This document shows, piece after piece, positions 1 to 7,845 of a stretch of DNA of 63,038 nt. Origin of the DNA: an uncultured Bacteroidales bacterium (lineage in GTDB: Bacteria; Bacteroidota; Bacteroidia; Bacteroidales; P3); the NCBI GenBank assembly GCA_937884485.1, contig CALGCG010000016.1:1-63038 (forward strand), given 5' to 3'. The position numbers and the translations under genes are program-made. The notes beneath the pieces were generated by a model. That model made no database searches. It saw only the letters and a program-made list of their open reading frames with translations, and had not been told where the DNA came from. Positions within the stretch are counted from its first letter, which is position 1, and every line of letters starts with the position of its first letter.

Positions 1-631
1 TCTCGTTTTCTGCCAGGTTGGCAACGTAAATGGTCTTTTTCAGAGTCAGCAGGTCGGAGGTGGAGATCAGTGCCAGATATTCCTTGTCATCGGTAAAGGT
101 GCGGGCCAGCTTGCCTTCGTTCAGATGTGCCAGCAGCTCGGTAAACACTTCCACTTCCCGGGCAAATTTCTTGTCGCCGCCCTTCATGGCCTTCTGGGCC
201 TTATCGATCCGGCGCTCCACCATTTCGATGTCAGCCATGACCAGCTCCAGATTGATGATGTCGATGTCCCGGAGAGGATCGGTGGAGCCTTCCACGTGGG
301 TGACGTTGGAATCTTCGAAGCAGCGAACCACATGGACGATGGCATCGGTGGTGCGGATGTTGCTCAGGAACTTGTTGCCCAGGCCTTCACCCTTGCTTGC
401 GCCCTTAACCAGACCTGCAATGTCAACGAATTCGATGACAGCGGGGGTGGTCTTCTTGGGGGAATAGAAGTCGGACAGCCAGTTCAGACGCTCATCGGGA
501 ACGGAAACCACGCCCACGTTGGGGTCGATGGTGCAGAATGCGTAGTTGTCCGCAGGAACGCCTGCGTTGGTGATTGCGTTAAAAAGGGTGGACTTACCCA
601 CGTTGGGCAGGCCGACGATACCTAATTTCAT
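1..631 (-). CDS. ychF: Ribosome-associated P-loop ATPase YchF, 3' part cut by window edge
   Basis: About 210 N-terminal residues of YchF/OLA1, an Obg-family cytosolic nucleotide hydrolase that binds ribosomes. The P-loop GLPNVGKS is at residues 7-14, followed by the family-typical DPNVGVVSVPD stretch and DIAGLVKGASKGEGLGNKFL switch region. The C-terminal TGS domain lies outside the window. The start is fixed by an AAAGGAG ribosome site just upstream (637-646). Such a site, and the frequent use of CGG for arginine, are unlike every gene to the right of about 1.75 kb and fit a Clostridia source. The family assignment is certain; the taxonomic inference is mine. Confidence 0.95.
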   Translation of the reverse strand, partial: MKLGIVGLPNVGKSTLFNAITNAGVPADNYAFCTIDPNVGVVSVPDERLNWLSDFYSPKKTTPAVIEFVDIAGLVKGASKGEGLGNKFLSNIRTTDAIVHVVRCFEDSNVTHVEGSTDPLRDIDIINLELVMADIEMVERRIDKAQKAMKGGDKKFAREVEVFTELLAHLNEGKLARTFTDDKEYLALISTSDLLTLKKTIYVANLAENE

Positions 632-636
632 ATATT

Positions 637-646
637 GATCTCCTTT
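637..646 (-). promoter_or_regulatory. Strong Shine-Dalgarno of ychF
   Basis: On the minus strand this reads AAAGGAGATC, placed 5 nt before the ychF ATG. It fixes the start and is a Firmicutes-type signal. Bacteroidales genes elsewhere in the window have no comparable site. Confidence 0.8.
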
Positions 647-832
647 TGGATGTTTTTTCGATTTGACGGTGCACAATTGCATACCAAGACACTTTATTTT
701 AGCATAAAGCTACTGAAACTGCAATATCTTTTGGAGGATTTTCCCAAGGAAAAACAATTTGACAGAATGACTATGCAGGGGAGGGGCAAGAAGTAAAATG
801 TAAAAAATATTTGAAAAAAATGACAGATATGG

Positions 833-871
833 TGTCAAAGGCTTGACAGATGTGCTATAATCTACTATACG
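833..871 (+). promoter_or_regulatory. Sigma-A-like promoter of proS
   Basis: Two overlapping vegetative promoter readings are visible. One is an extended -10 TGCTATAAT (853-861) with TGTCAA 17 nt upstream (833-838). The other is a perfect TTGACA (843-848), a 17-nt spacer and TATACG (866-871). Both are classical -35/-10 promoters and not the TAnnTTTG type found in the rest of the window. Nothing else recognisable lies in the 281-nt ychF-proS gap. Confidence 0.6.
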
Positions 872-912
872 AGATTATGCATTCTCACCAATGCGAAGAG
901 AGGTAATGTACA

Positions 913-2346
913 ATGGCAAAAGATAAGAAGGTTGAGCAGATCACCGATATGGAGGTTGACTTTACCCAGTGGTTTACCGACGTGTGCAAGAAGGCACAGC
1001 TGATCGATTATTCCTCCATTAAGGGCGTGTTCATCTATCGTCCCTATGGCTATGCCATCTGGGAGAACATCCAGAACATCATGGACAAGGAATTCAAGAA
1101 GCAGGGCGTTGAGAATGTCTACATGCCCATGCTGATTCCTGAATCCCTGCTGCAGAAGGAAAAGGATCACGTGGAAGGCTTCGCACCTGAGTGCGCCTGG
1201 GTCACCATGGGCGGCGGCGAAAAGCTGGAAGAGAAGTACGCCATCCGTCCCACCTCTGAGACTCTGTTCTGCGAGCATTTTGCAAACGTTCTGCAGTCCC
1301 ACCGGGATCTGCCTATGAAGTATAACCAGTGGTGCAGCGTTCTGCGCTGGGAGAAGACCTCCCGTCCCTTCCTGCGCCACCGGGAGTTCCTGTGGCAGGA
1401 GGGCCATACCCTCCACGCTACCGCTGAGGAGGCTAAGGCCTTCACCGAGACCATGCTGAATGTCTACGCGGACTTCTGCGAGAATGTGCTGGCTATGCCC
1501 GTTACCCGGGGTCAGAAGACCGATAAGGAAAAGTTCAACGGTGCCGAGGCTACCTATACCATCGAGTGCATGATGCACGACCGGAAGGCCCTGCAGGCAG
1601 GCACCTCCCACTACTTCGGTGACGGCTTCGCCAAGGCCTTTGAGATCGAGTTCACCGACAAGACCAATAAGAAGGCCAATCCCCACCAGACCTCCTGGGG
1701 CGTGACCACCCGTATGATCGGCGCCATCATCATGGCCCACGGCGACGACAACGGACTGTGCCTGCCGCCGGCAGTCGCTCCCATCCAGGCCGTCATCGTC
1801 CCGGTCGCCATGCACAAGGAAGGCGTCATCGAAGGCGCGCAGGCTGTCTGCGACCGTCTGAAAGCCGCAGGTGTCCGCGTGGAATTCGACACGCGCGAGC
1901 AGAGCGCCGGCTGGAAGTTCAACGAGTACGAGTTCAAGGGTGTCCCCGTGCGCCTGGCCATCGGTCCCCGCGACCTCGAAAACGGCACCTGCGAGGTCTG
2001 CCGCCGCGACACGCTCGAGAAGATCACCATGCCCATCGAAGGCATCGCCGACCACGTCTACGACCTCATGGAGCAGATCCAGCAGAACCTCTTCAAGAAG
2101 GCCGCCGACTTCCGCGCCAGCATGACCCGCAAGGTCGACACCTGGGAGGACTTCAAGGTCGAGATCGAGAAGAACGGCTTCCTCCTCTGCCATTGGGACG
2201 GCACCCAGGAAACCGAGGAGCGCATCAAGGAAGAGACCAAGGCCACCATCCGCTGCATCCCCTTCGACGCCCCCGAAGAAGAAGGCAAGTGCATTTACAG
2301 CGGTAAGCCCAGCCACCGCCGCGTCGTCTTCGCCCGCAGCTACTGA
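913..2346 (+). CDS. proS: Prolyl-tRNA synthetase (archaeal/eukaryal-like type), mosaic 5' and 3' halves
   Basis: Cytosolic class II synthetase that charges tRNA-Pro; 477 residues, normal for the short form without an editing insertion. Visible motifs are RPTSE in the proline/ATP pocket, the motif 2 region SRPFLRHREFLWQEGHT, the motif 3 region GVTTRMIG, an anticodon-binding domain from about residue 285, and the C-terminal Tyr typical of this type. A GAGAGGT ribosome site (898-904) precedes the ATG. Up to about base 1,740 the gene mixes CGT/CGC/CGG arginine codons and looks clostridial. From there to the stop arginine is almost always CGC and the protein resembles Bacteroidetes ProS, matching deoD or kdsA in this window. 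The reading frame is intact across the change, so the gene is either recombinant or a contig join. Confidence 0.93.
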   Translation: MAKDKKVEQITDMEVDFTQWFTDVCKKAQLIDYSSIKGVFIYRPYGYAIWENIQNIMDKEFKKQGVENVYMPMLIPESLLQKEKDHVEGFAPECAWVTMGGGEKLEEKYAIRPTSETLFCEHFANVLQSHRDLPMKYNQWCSVLRWEKTSRPFLRHREFLWQEGHTLHATAEEAKAFTETMLNVYADFCENVLAMPVTRGQKTDKEKFNGAEATYTIECMMHDRKALQAGTSHYFGDGFAKAFEIEFTDKTNKKANPHQTSWGVTTRMIGAIIMAHGDDNGLCLPPAVAPIQAVIVPVAMHKEGVIEGAQAVCDRLKAAGVRVEFDTREQSAGWKFNEYEFKGVPVRLAIGPRDLENGTCEVCRRDTLEKITMPIEGIADHVYDLMEQIQQNLFKKAADFRASMTRKVDTWEDFKVEIEKNGFLLCHWDGTQETEERIKEETKATIRCIPFDAPEEEGKCIYSGKPSHRRVVFARSY

Positions 2347-2454
2347 TAATGCCTTGTGCTATACAGAATTAAGCGGTAAGTGGCGTCTGCCACTTGCCGC
2401 TTGATTTTACAATATCCCAACGACTTGATTTATAGTCACAAGTGAGTCTATAGG

Positions 2455-2498
2455 TTTTACTCACCTTTTACTCACCTTTTGCTCATCTTTTACTCAAA
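2455..2498. repeat. 11-bp tandem repeat (TTTTACTCACC x4)
   Basis: Four consecutive 11-bp units: two identical TTTTACTCACC, then TTTTGCTCATC and TTTTACTCAAA. They lie in the 358-nt gap between proS and hsdM. The rest of that gap shows only the hsdM promoter. The same 11-bp period recurs in other intergenic arrays of the window. Confidence 0.85.
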
Positions 2499-2632
2499 CT
2501 TTGCCTGCCTCCATGGTAACACCGTAGTAGCTCCGAGGTTCCTCCGCTGTTGGTCCGACCAACCCCGTCGGAACAACTGCCGACCACTTTGGAACGCAGG
2601 CGCTATTCATGCAAACAGCCGTTAAAAAATAC

Positions 2633-2665
2633 TTTTTGCCAATTCAAAAAGATTGTGTATCTTTG
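2633..2665 (+). promoter_or_regulatory. Bacteroidetes-type promoter of the hsd operon
   Basis: TTTTTG (2633-2638), 19 nt, then TATCTTTG (2658-2665), matching the Bacteroidetes -33/-7 consensus. It lies 39 nt before the hsdM ATG. Confidence 0.8.
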
Positions 2666-2704
2666 CAGTTTATTAGAAAAACAATTTGTCTGATAGAATA
2701 ATAT

Positions 2705-4276
2705 ATGCCAAGAACAAGCAATCAAGCTAAACCAAAGGCTGTCAAAAGTATGGAGGCCGCTCTGTGGGAGTCGTGCAACAAGCTGCGCGGTGCCGTCGAG
2801 CCGGCCGAATATAAGCACGTGGTGCTGAGCCTCATCTTCCTCAAGTATGCCGGCGACCGTTTCGAGCAGCGCAAGCAGGAGCTTCTGGATTCGGGCCTGC
2901 AGGAATACATCGACCAGGTGGAGTTCTACACGGCCGAGAATGTCTTCTACTTGCCCGAAGAGTGCCGCTGGACATACATAATGGAGAATGCCAAGCAACC
3001 CAACATCTTCCAGATTATAGACGATGCCCTCTCCAACATCGAGAAGAAAAACAAGCAGTTGGCCGGAGCGTTGCCAAACAACTACTACTCAAACCTGGGG
3101 TTGGACAAAACCAAGTTCGCCTCGCTGCTCGACGAAATCAACAGGCTTGACACCGTCCGCGATGCCGAGAACGACCTGATAGGCCGCGTGTATGAGTACT
3201 TCTTGGGCAAATTCGCCATAGCCGAAGGCAAGGGCAAGGGCGAATACTACACGCCGAAGTCGGTGGTGAACCTCATCGCCGAGCTCATCGAGCCCTACGA
3301 CGGCAAGATCTACGACCCCTGCTGCGGGTCGGGCGGTATGTTTGTGCAGTCGGTGAAATTCGTCCGGGCACACAACGGCAACCAGAAGAACATCAGCGTC
3401 TACGGACAGGAGAACACCAACACCACCTTCAAGCTTGCACGGATGAACCTGGCCATCCGCGGCATCTCGGCCGACATACGTCAGGGCGACACCTTTCACA
3501 ACGACCAGCACCGCGACCTCAAGGCCGACTACATAATGGCCAACCCGCCTTTCAACCAGAAAGACTGGCGCGAGAGCAACCAGCTCACCTCCGACCCACG
3601 CTGGAGTGGTTACGACACGCCGCCCACCTCCAACGCCAACTACGGATGGATTCTCAACATACTCTCCAAGCTTTCCACCAATGGCACTGCGGGTTTCCTG
3701 CTGGCCAACGGCGCCTTGAGTGCCGACGGCACCGAGCTGGCCATACGGCGCAAACTTATCGACAACGACAAGGTGGAGGCCATCCTCATACTGCCGCGCA
3801 ACCTCTTCTACTCCACCGACATCAGCGTGACGCTCTGGATACTGAACAACAACAAGAAGGCACACGTGGCGACAAAGAACGGACGCGAAATCCACTACCG
3901 CGACCGTGAGAACGAGGTGCTCTTTATGGACCTGCGCCAGATGGGCATTCCCTTCGAAAAGAAATATGTGGAACTGGACCAGGAGACGCGCGACACCGTC
4001 GTCCGTACTTTCCACAACTGGCAGCAGCAAGGCCACGAGCAGACCTACCGCAACGAGCCCGAATACTGCTATTCCGCCACCCGCGACGAAATTGCGCAGA
4101 AAGGCTACAGCCTCGTGCCCAGCAAATACATCGAGTTCCGCAACCGCGACGAGCAGGTGGACTTCGATGCCAAGATGCGCGAGCTTCAAGCCGACCTCCG
4201 CGACCTGCTGCAACAGGAGGAAGCAAGCACTAAGGAACTGAAAGAATTGTTTGAAAAGTTAGGGTATAAAATCTGA
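2705..4276 (+). CDS. hsdM: Type I restriction-modification DNA methyltransferase subunit HsdM
   Basis: N6-adenine methyltransferase subunit of a type I R-M complex (M2S modifies, R2M2S cleaves), using S-adenosylmethionine. 523 residues, full length. An N-terminal helical HsdM domain (about 10-140) precedes the N6_Mtase domain. The AdoMet-binding motif DPCCGSGG is at 204-211 and the catalytic motif IV NPPF at 280-283. It is the first gene of a + strand block ending at hsdR (14,927). GC is high, like hsdR and unlike the genes nested between them. Its stop codon is the first triplet of a perfect 20-bp inverted repeat (4274-4316). Confidence 0.96.
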   Translation: MPRTSNQAKPKAVKSMEAALWESCNKLRGAVEPAEYKHVVLSLIFLKYAGDRFEQRKQELLDSGLQEYIDQVEFYTAENVFYLPEECRWTYIMENAKQPNIFQIIDDALSNIEKKNKQLAGALPNNYYSNLGLDKTKFASLLDEINRLDTVRDAENDLIGRVYEYFLGKFAIAEGKGKGEYYTPKSVVNLIAELIEPYDGKIYDPCCGSGGMFVQSVKFVRAHNGNQKNISVYGQENTNTTFKLARMNLAIRGISADIRQGDTFHNDQHRDLKADYIMANPPFNQKDWRESNQLTSDPRWSGYDTPPTSNANYGWILNILSKLSTNGTAGFLLANGALSADGTELAIRRKLIDNDKVEAILILPRNLFYSTDISVTLWILNNNKKAHVATKNGREIHYRDRENEVLFMDLRQMGIPFEKKYVELDQETRDTVVRTFHNWQQQGHEQTYRNEPEYCYSATRDEIAQKGYSLVPSKYIEFRNRDEQVDFDAKMRELQADLRDLLQQEEASTKELKELFEKLGYKI

Positions 4277-4316
4277 TAATTCTTGAAAGTTTTTGTAAAA
4301 CTTTCAAGAATTATCA
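4274..4316. repeat. Perfect 20-bp inverted repeat at hsdM stop (copy 1)
   Basis: Arms 4274-4293 and 4297-4316 are exact reverse complements separated by TGT, and the left arm begins with the hsdM TGA. Six A follow the right arm but no T tract, so it is not a standard terminator. A near-identical copy in the same orientation follows the fic gene (5669-5712). Confidence 0.9.
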
Positions 4317-4327
4317 AAAAATATTCG

Positions 4328-4335
4328 TATCTTTG
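4328..4335 (+). promoter_or_regulatory. TATCTTTG -7 box upstream of fic 1
   Basis: A perfect -7 element 23 nt before the fic ATG. I see no good TTG at the expected -33 distance. It suggests the fic gene can be transcribed apart from hsdM. Confidence 0.55.
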
Positions 4336-4358
4336 CAGCCGAATTAATATCCAATCTT

Positions 4359-5666
4359 ATGATAGAAACGCCCCCAAAAACAAACCGGAAATCGTTGGTT
4401 GATGCTGTATTAGGAAAGTCTTCGCCCGAAATAGACAAGATGATTGATAGCATCAATGAAGAGTATTTGTATTGGGACAAGGTGAAACACAAAAAGCCTT
4501 TACCTGATAATTTTACTGCTGAAATGCTATGGACCTATGTCAAAGCATCACGTTTAAAAGGTAAAATTGTTGTTTGGGACAAATACGGAATTACTCTTAC
4601 CGTAACAAATCATATGCAAAAGCTCTGCCACGAGTTTGATATGAACTTTGGTAGTTTCTGGGATGCAGAGACCGCGCCTCAAAAAACCGAGAAGCTTCAC
4701 TATCAAATGAGCTCTCTTATGGAAGAGGCTATTTATTCAAGCAAAATGGAGGGAGCGTCCACTACTCGTCTTTTTGCAAAAGATATGCTAAAGAAAGGAC
4801 TTTCCCCGAAGGACAAGTCGGAGCAGATGATTTTCAACAACTACCAGACTATCCGCTATGTGGCCGAACACAAGAATGAACCTCTTACCGAAGAGTCTTT
4901 TCTGTACATTCACAAACTGATGACAGATAAAACGTTGAAGAATAGCGAAGATGCGGGTCGATACAGAACAAACGAAGACAATATTGTTGTACAGAATGCC
5001 ATAGATGGTGAGATTGTACATACTCCACCATCGGCCGAAGACATTCCGCAATTCATTAACGATCTCTGTTTTTTTTTCAACGACAAAGACAGCCCGGTCT
5101 TTATCCATCCCATCATTCGTGGCATTATCATCCATTTTATGGTTGCATACATGCATCCGTTTGTGGATGGTAACGGTCGTACTGCACGTGCCCTGTTTTA
5201 TTGGTATATGCTAAAAGAAGGGTATATGCTCACTGAATACATGTCCATATCCAGGGTGATTATCAAATCGAAGACAAGGTATGAAATGTCGTTCTTATAC
5301 ACAGAGAATGACGAGCGTGATCTTGGCTATTTTGTGGCATATAACCTTAGGGTCTTAAGCATATCCTTCAAGCAACTTAAAGAGTATATCAACCGCAAAC
5401 AAAGAGAGAAGATTAATGCAAATTCATTTATTTCACTTGGAAATATCAACGAAAGGCAGGCACGGATTATTCAACACTTTGTAGATGATCCAGCTGACGT
5501 AATTACAGTAAAAGATGTGCAGAATATGTTTGATGTTTCCTTGGTTACAGCAAGAAAAGATTTGACTGAACTTATAGAACGTGGATTCCTTGTTGATGTG
5601 CAAATCAACAATGTAAAAAGAGGCTATATTAGAAGCGATGACTTTGACGAATTAATACATAAGTAA
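4359..5666 (+). CDS. Fic-domain protein (class II, self-inhibited) with winged-helix C-terminus
   Basis: Predicted AMP-transferase (protein AMPylator) of 435 residues; the target is unknown. The inhibitory-helix motif S127-xxx-E131-G132 lies before the Fic core, which makes it class II (autoinhibited) by family rules. The active-site motif HPFVDGNGRTAR is intact at 266-277. A winged-helix-like DNA-binding segment (VKDVQNMFDVSLVTARKDL) lies near residues 385-410. The gene sits between hsdM and hsdS, with about 40% GC against GC-rich hsdM, its own -7 box and a copy of the same hairpin on each side. It therefore looks like a cassette inserted into the hsd operon. Fic genes inside type I R-M operons are common; their role there is not established. 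Confidence 0.93.
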   Translation: MIETPPKTNRKSLVDAVLGKSSPEIDKMIDSINEEYLYWDKVKHKKPLPDNFTAEMLWTYVKASRLKGKIVVWDKYGITLTVTNHMQKLCHEFDMNFGSFWDAETAPQKTEKLHYQMSSLMEEAIYSSKMEGASTTRLFAKDMLKKGLSPKDKSEQMIFNNYQTIRYVAEHKNEPLTEESFLYIHKLMTDKTLKNSEDAGRYRTNEDNIVVQNAIDGEIVHTPPSAEDIPQFINDLCFFFNDKDSPVFIHPIIRGIIIHFMVAYMHPFVDGNGRTARALFYWYMLKEGYMLTEYMSISRVIIKSKTRYEMSFLYTENDERDLGYFVAYNLRVLSISFKQLKEYINRKQREKINANSFISLGNINERQARIIQHFVDDPADVITVKDVQNMFDVSLVTARKDLTELIERGFLVDVQINNVKRGYIRSDDFDELIHK

Positions 5667-5668
5667 TG

Positions 5669-5712
5669 TGATAATTCTTGAAAGTTTTTGCAAAACTTTC
5701 AAGAATTATACA
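5669..5712. repeat. 18-20-bp inverted repeat after fic 1 (copy 2)
   Basis: Left arm 5669-5688 is identical to the left arm at 4274. The loop is TGC instead of TGT, and the right arm (5692 onward) matches for 18 nt before one extra A interrupts it. The two copies are direct repeats of a palindrome flanking fic. Confidence 0.88.
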
Positions 5713-5766
5713 GAATGTACAAACTGCATAAAAACGATAAAAAGTTGTATTAGTAGTTGAGGATTA

Positions 5767-6903
5767 ATGGAATATCATAGATTAGGCGATTACATCCGCG
5801 AGGTGAATGTCCGCAACAGGGAGTTGAAGGTGACGGAACCCAAGGGCATTAATATTGACAAACATTTTATGCCTTCGGTTGCCAATGTCATTGGAACAGA
5901 CTTGTCCACTTACAAACTTGTCTCCAAGAATCAGTTTGCTTGTAATCTAATGCACGTTGGACGGGATGAGAAGATTCCTATGGCAATACAGACTGATGAC
6001 GAACCTATCATTGTTTCGCCCGCCTATTTTGTGTTTGAGGTAACCAAAACGGACGAGTTGTTGCCCGAATATCTTATGATGTGGTTCTGTCGTAAGGAGT
6101 TTGACCGCAATGCTTGGTTTTATACGGATGCGGATGTGCGTGGAGGTCTTGGTAAGGAGGCCTTGATGGATATGCAACTCCCTGTTCCGAGCATTGGGCG
6201 ACAGCGGGAAATCGTGTCGGAATACGAGACGCTGACGCGCCGCATCCGCCTCAACAATCAGATGATTGAAAAACTCGAAGCCACCGCCCAAGCCCTCTAC
6301 CACAAAACCTTCGTCGCTGGCATCGACAAACAAAACCTCCCCCAAGGCTGGAGAATAGCAGAACTTGGCACATTAGTAGATATCAAGCGAGGCTCTTCAC
6401 CTCGCCCAATAGACCAATATATGGCAACAGAAGGACTTCCTTGGTTGAAAATATCGGATGCCACAAATGCAAAATCGCCCTTTATATTTGAAGTAAAGGA
6501 GTTTATTAAAGAGGACGGTTTATCTAGTACAGTTTATCGACATACAGGAGATTTGATATTATCAAATAGTGCAAGTCCCGGGCTACCAAAATTTCTGGAG
6601 CTTGATAGTTGTATTCATGATGGTTGGCTTTATTTTGATAACCCACAAATCCCATTGATATTTTTATATCTTACATTTCAACACATTAGAAAAGATTTGG
6701 TAGCAGAAGGTAATGGAGCAATCTTTATTAATTTAAAGACCGAAATTCTAAAAAAACTAAGTATATTATTACCTGATAAAACCACGATGAACACATTCTG
6801 TCAGAATGTTAATACATTATTTGCATTAATGAAAGTAACCGCTTTAGAGAACCAAAAACTATCACAAATACAGTCTTTGCTTATGGCAAAGATGGGGCAA
6901 TAA
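5767..6903 (+). CDS. hsdS: Type I restriction-modification specificity subunit HsdS
   Basis: DNA-recognition subunit that directs both methylation and cleavage. 378 residues with the usual two-domain layout: target-recognition domain 1 (about 1-140), central helical spacer (about 145-185, LNNQMIEKLEATAQALYHKTF), target-recognition domain 2 (about 190-325, starting at LPQGWRIAELGTLVDIKRG) and a distal helix. Composition drops abruptly from moderate to about one-third GC at about base 6,345, right after the spacer, and stays low through hamAB. This fits replacement of TRD2 together with the downstream cargo by recombination at the conserved spacer. No integrase or inverted partial hsdS copies are visible, so phase variation is not supported here. 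Confidence 0.95.
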   Translation: MEYHRLGDYIREVNVRNRELKVTEPKGINIDKHFMPSVANVIGTDLSTYKLVSKNQFACNLMHVGRDEKIPMAIQTDDEPIIVSPAYFVFEVTKTDELLPEYLMMWFCRKEFDRNAWFYTDADVRGGLGKEALMDMQLPVPSIGRQREIVSEYETLTRRIRLNNQMIEKLEATAQALYHKTFVAGIDKQNLPQGWRIAELGTLVDIKRGSSPRPIDQYMATEGLPWLKISDATNAKSPFIFEVKEFIKEDGLSSTVYRHTGDLILSNSASPGLPKFLELDSCIHDGWLYFDNPQIPLIFLYLTFQHIRKDLVAEGNGAIFINLKTEILKKLSILLPDKTTMNTFCQNVNTLFALMKVTALENQKLSQIQSLLMAKMGQ

Positions 6904-6915
6904 ACACTGATAAAT

Positions 6916-7845
6916 ATGTCAAGGTATTTTGATACAGGTAATATTATAGAGTGCATAGTTGATGAAGAAGAATTGTCTTCATTTATGTTTAGAACAGATA
7001 TGGATGATGCAGGTAATCTGATTTATCCTGACAATCAAATTTCTAATATGCTATTTAACGCATTGCCTGAATATGTTTTTGCGGCTTATGAGGAAATAAC
7101 GACCGCCAATGCTATGGAAAAAATCAGGGAAGCAGCCAATGCATTGTATAAAACAGATGAGTATGAAGCAATAAACAAATATTATATTGATGGAGATGAA
7201 TCGTACAAAGAGAAAGCAGAGAAACACCGATCTTATAGCAGAGGTGAATTTGGGGAAATCTTACTACATATTTTATTAAGGGAATTTAAAGGGACAATTC
7301 CATTAATTTCAAAGGTCTATTTTAAGGATTCACGAGGTGTGCCTGCACACGGCTTTGATGCAGTTCATATCTCACCCAAAGAAAAAATATTGTGGTTAGG
7401 CGAGTCTAAATTATACAGCGATGGTGAAGGTGGCGTTAAAGCTCTTATTAATGATCTTAAAGATCATTTCAACACCGCTTATATGCAAAGTGAGTTTTCA
7501 ATCATCAAAAAGTGTGTTGATAATAATACAATTCCCGATCGCGAGTATTGGATTAACCGACTGGCTCAAAACAAATTGCTTTCTGATTTGATTTCTAACT
7601 TGAATGTACCATTACTCTGTATTTATTCTGATGATACATACAGGAAGAAATTAGAAAAAGAAATTATTGATATTGCCCCTGTTTTAGAAGCTAATACAAG
7701 GAAGTTAAAAGTTTTTTTTGACAAAAATAATGATGCTCCACTAAAGGAGCAATTGAATATTATTCTTTTTTTAATGCCCGTAAAAGACAAACATGAGTTC
7801 GTTGTTAATGCACATAAAAAATTAAATATACTGCAACAGCTATGA
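6916..7845 (+). CDS. hamA: Hachiman anti-phage defence nuclease HamA (DUF1837)
   Basis: Effector nuclease of the Hachiman system; with the helicase HamB it responds to phage infection by degrading DNA. 309 residues. The C-terminal DUF1837 (HamA_C) domain starts near SRGEFGEILL. Candidate PD-(D/E)xK residues are E114 (GEIL), D148 (HGFDAVH) and E163-S-K165 (LGESK), in the right order and spacing. It lies 12 nt after hsdS and overlaps hamB by four bases (ATGA), so the pair should be translationally coupled. AT-rich relative to hsdM and hsdR, a sign of separate acquisition. Identification rests on the domain motif plus the helicase partner. Confidence 0.88.
   Translation: MSRYFDTGNIIECIVDEEELSSFMFRTDMDDAGNLIYPDNQISNMLFNALPEYVFAAYEEITTANAMEKIREAANALYKTDEYEAINKYYIDGDESYKEKAEKHRSYSRGEFGEILLHILLREFKGTIPLISKVYFKDSRGVPAHGFDAVHISPKEKILWLGESKLYSDGEGGVKALINDLKDHFNTAYMQSEFSIIKKCVDNNTIPDREYWINRLAQNKLLSDLISNLNVPLLCIYSDDTYRKKLEKEIIDIAPVLEANTRKLKVFFDKNNDAPLKEQLNIILFLMPVKDKHEFVVNAHKKLNILQQL

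Noticed and set aside
865..2316. 483-codon open frame on the minus strand opposite proS
   Set aside because: It mirrors the codon structure of proS in GC-rich DNA, has no start signal and reads as low-complexity Gly/Val/Leu/His. Only the proS frame has family motifs.
5767..6903. Phase-variable (invertible) hsdS
   Set aside because: No second hsdS fragment, inverted repeat pair or site-specific recombinase was seen in the window.
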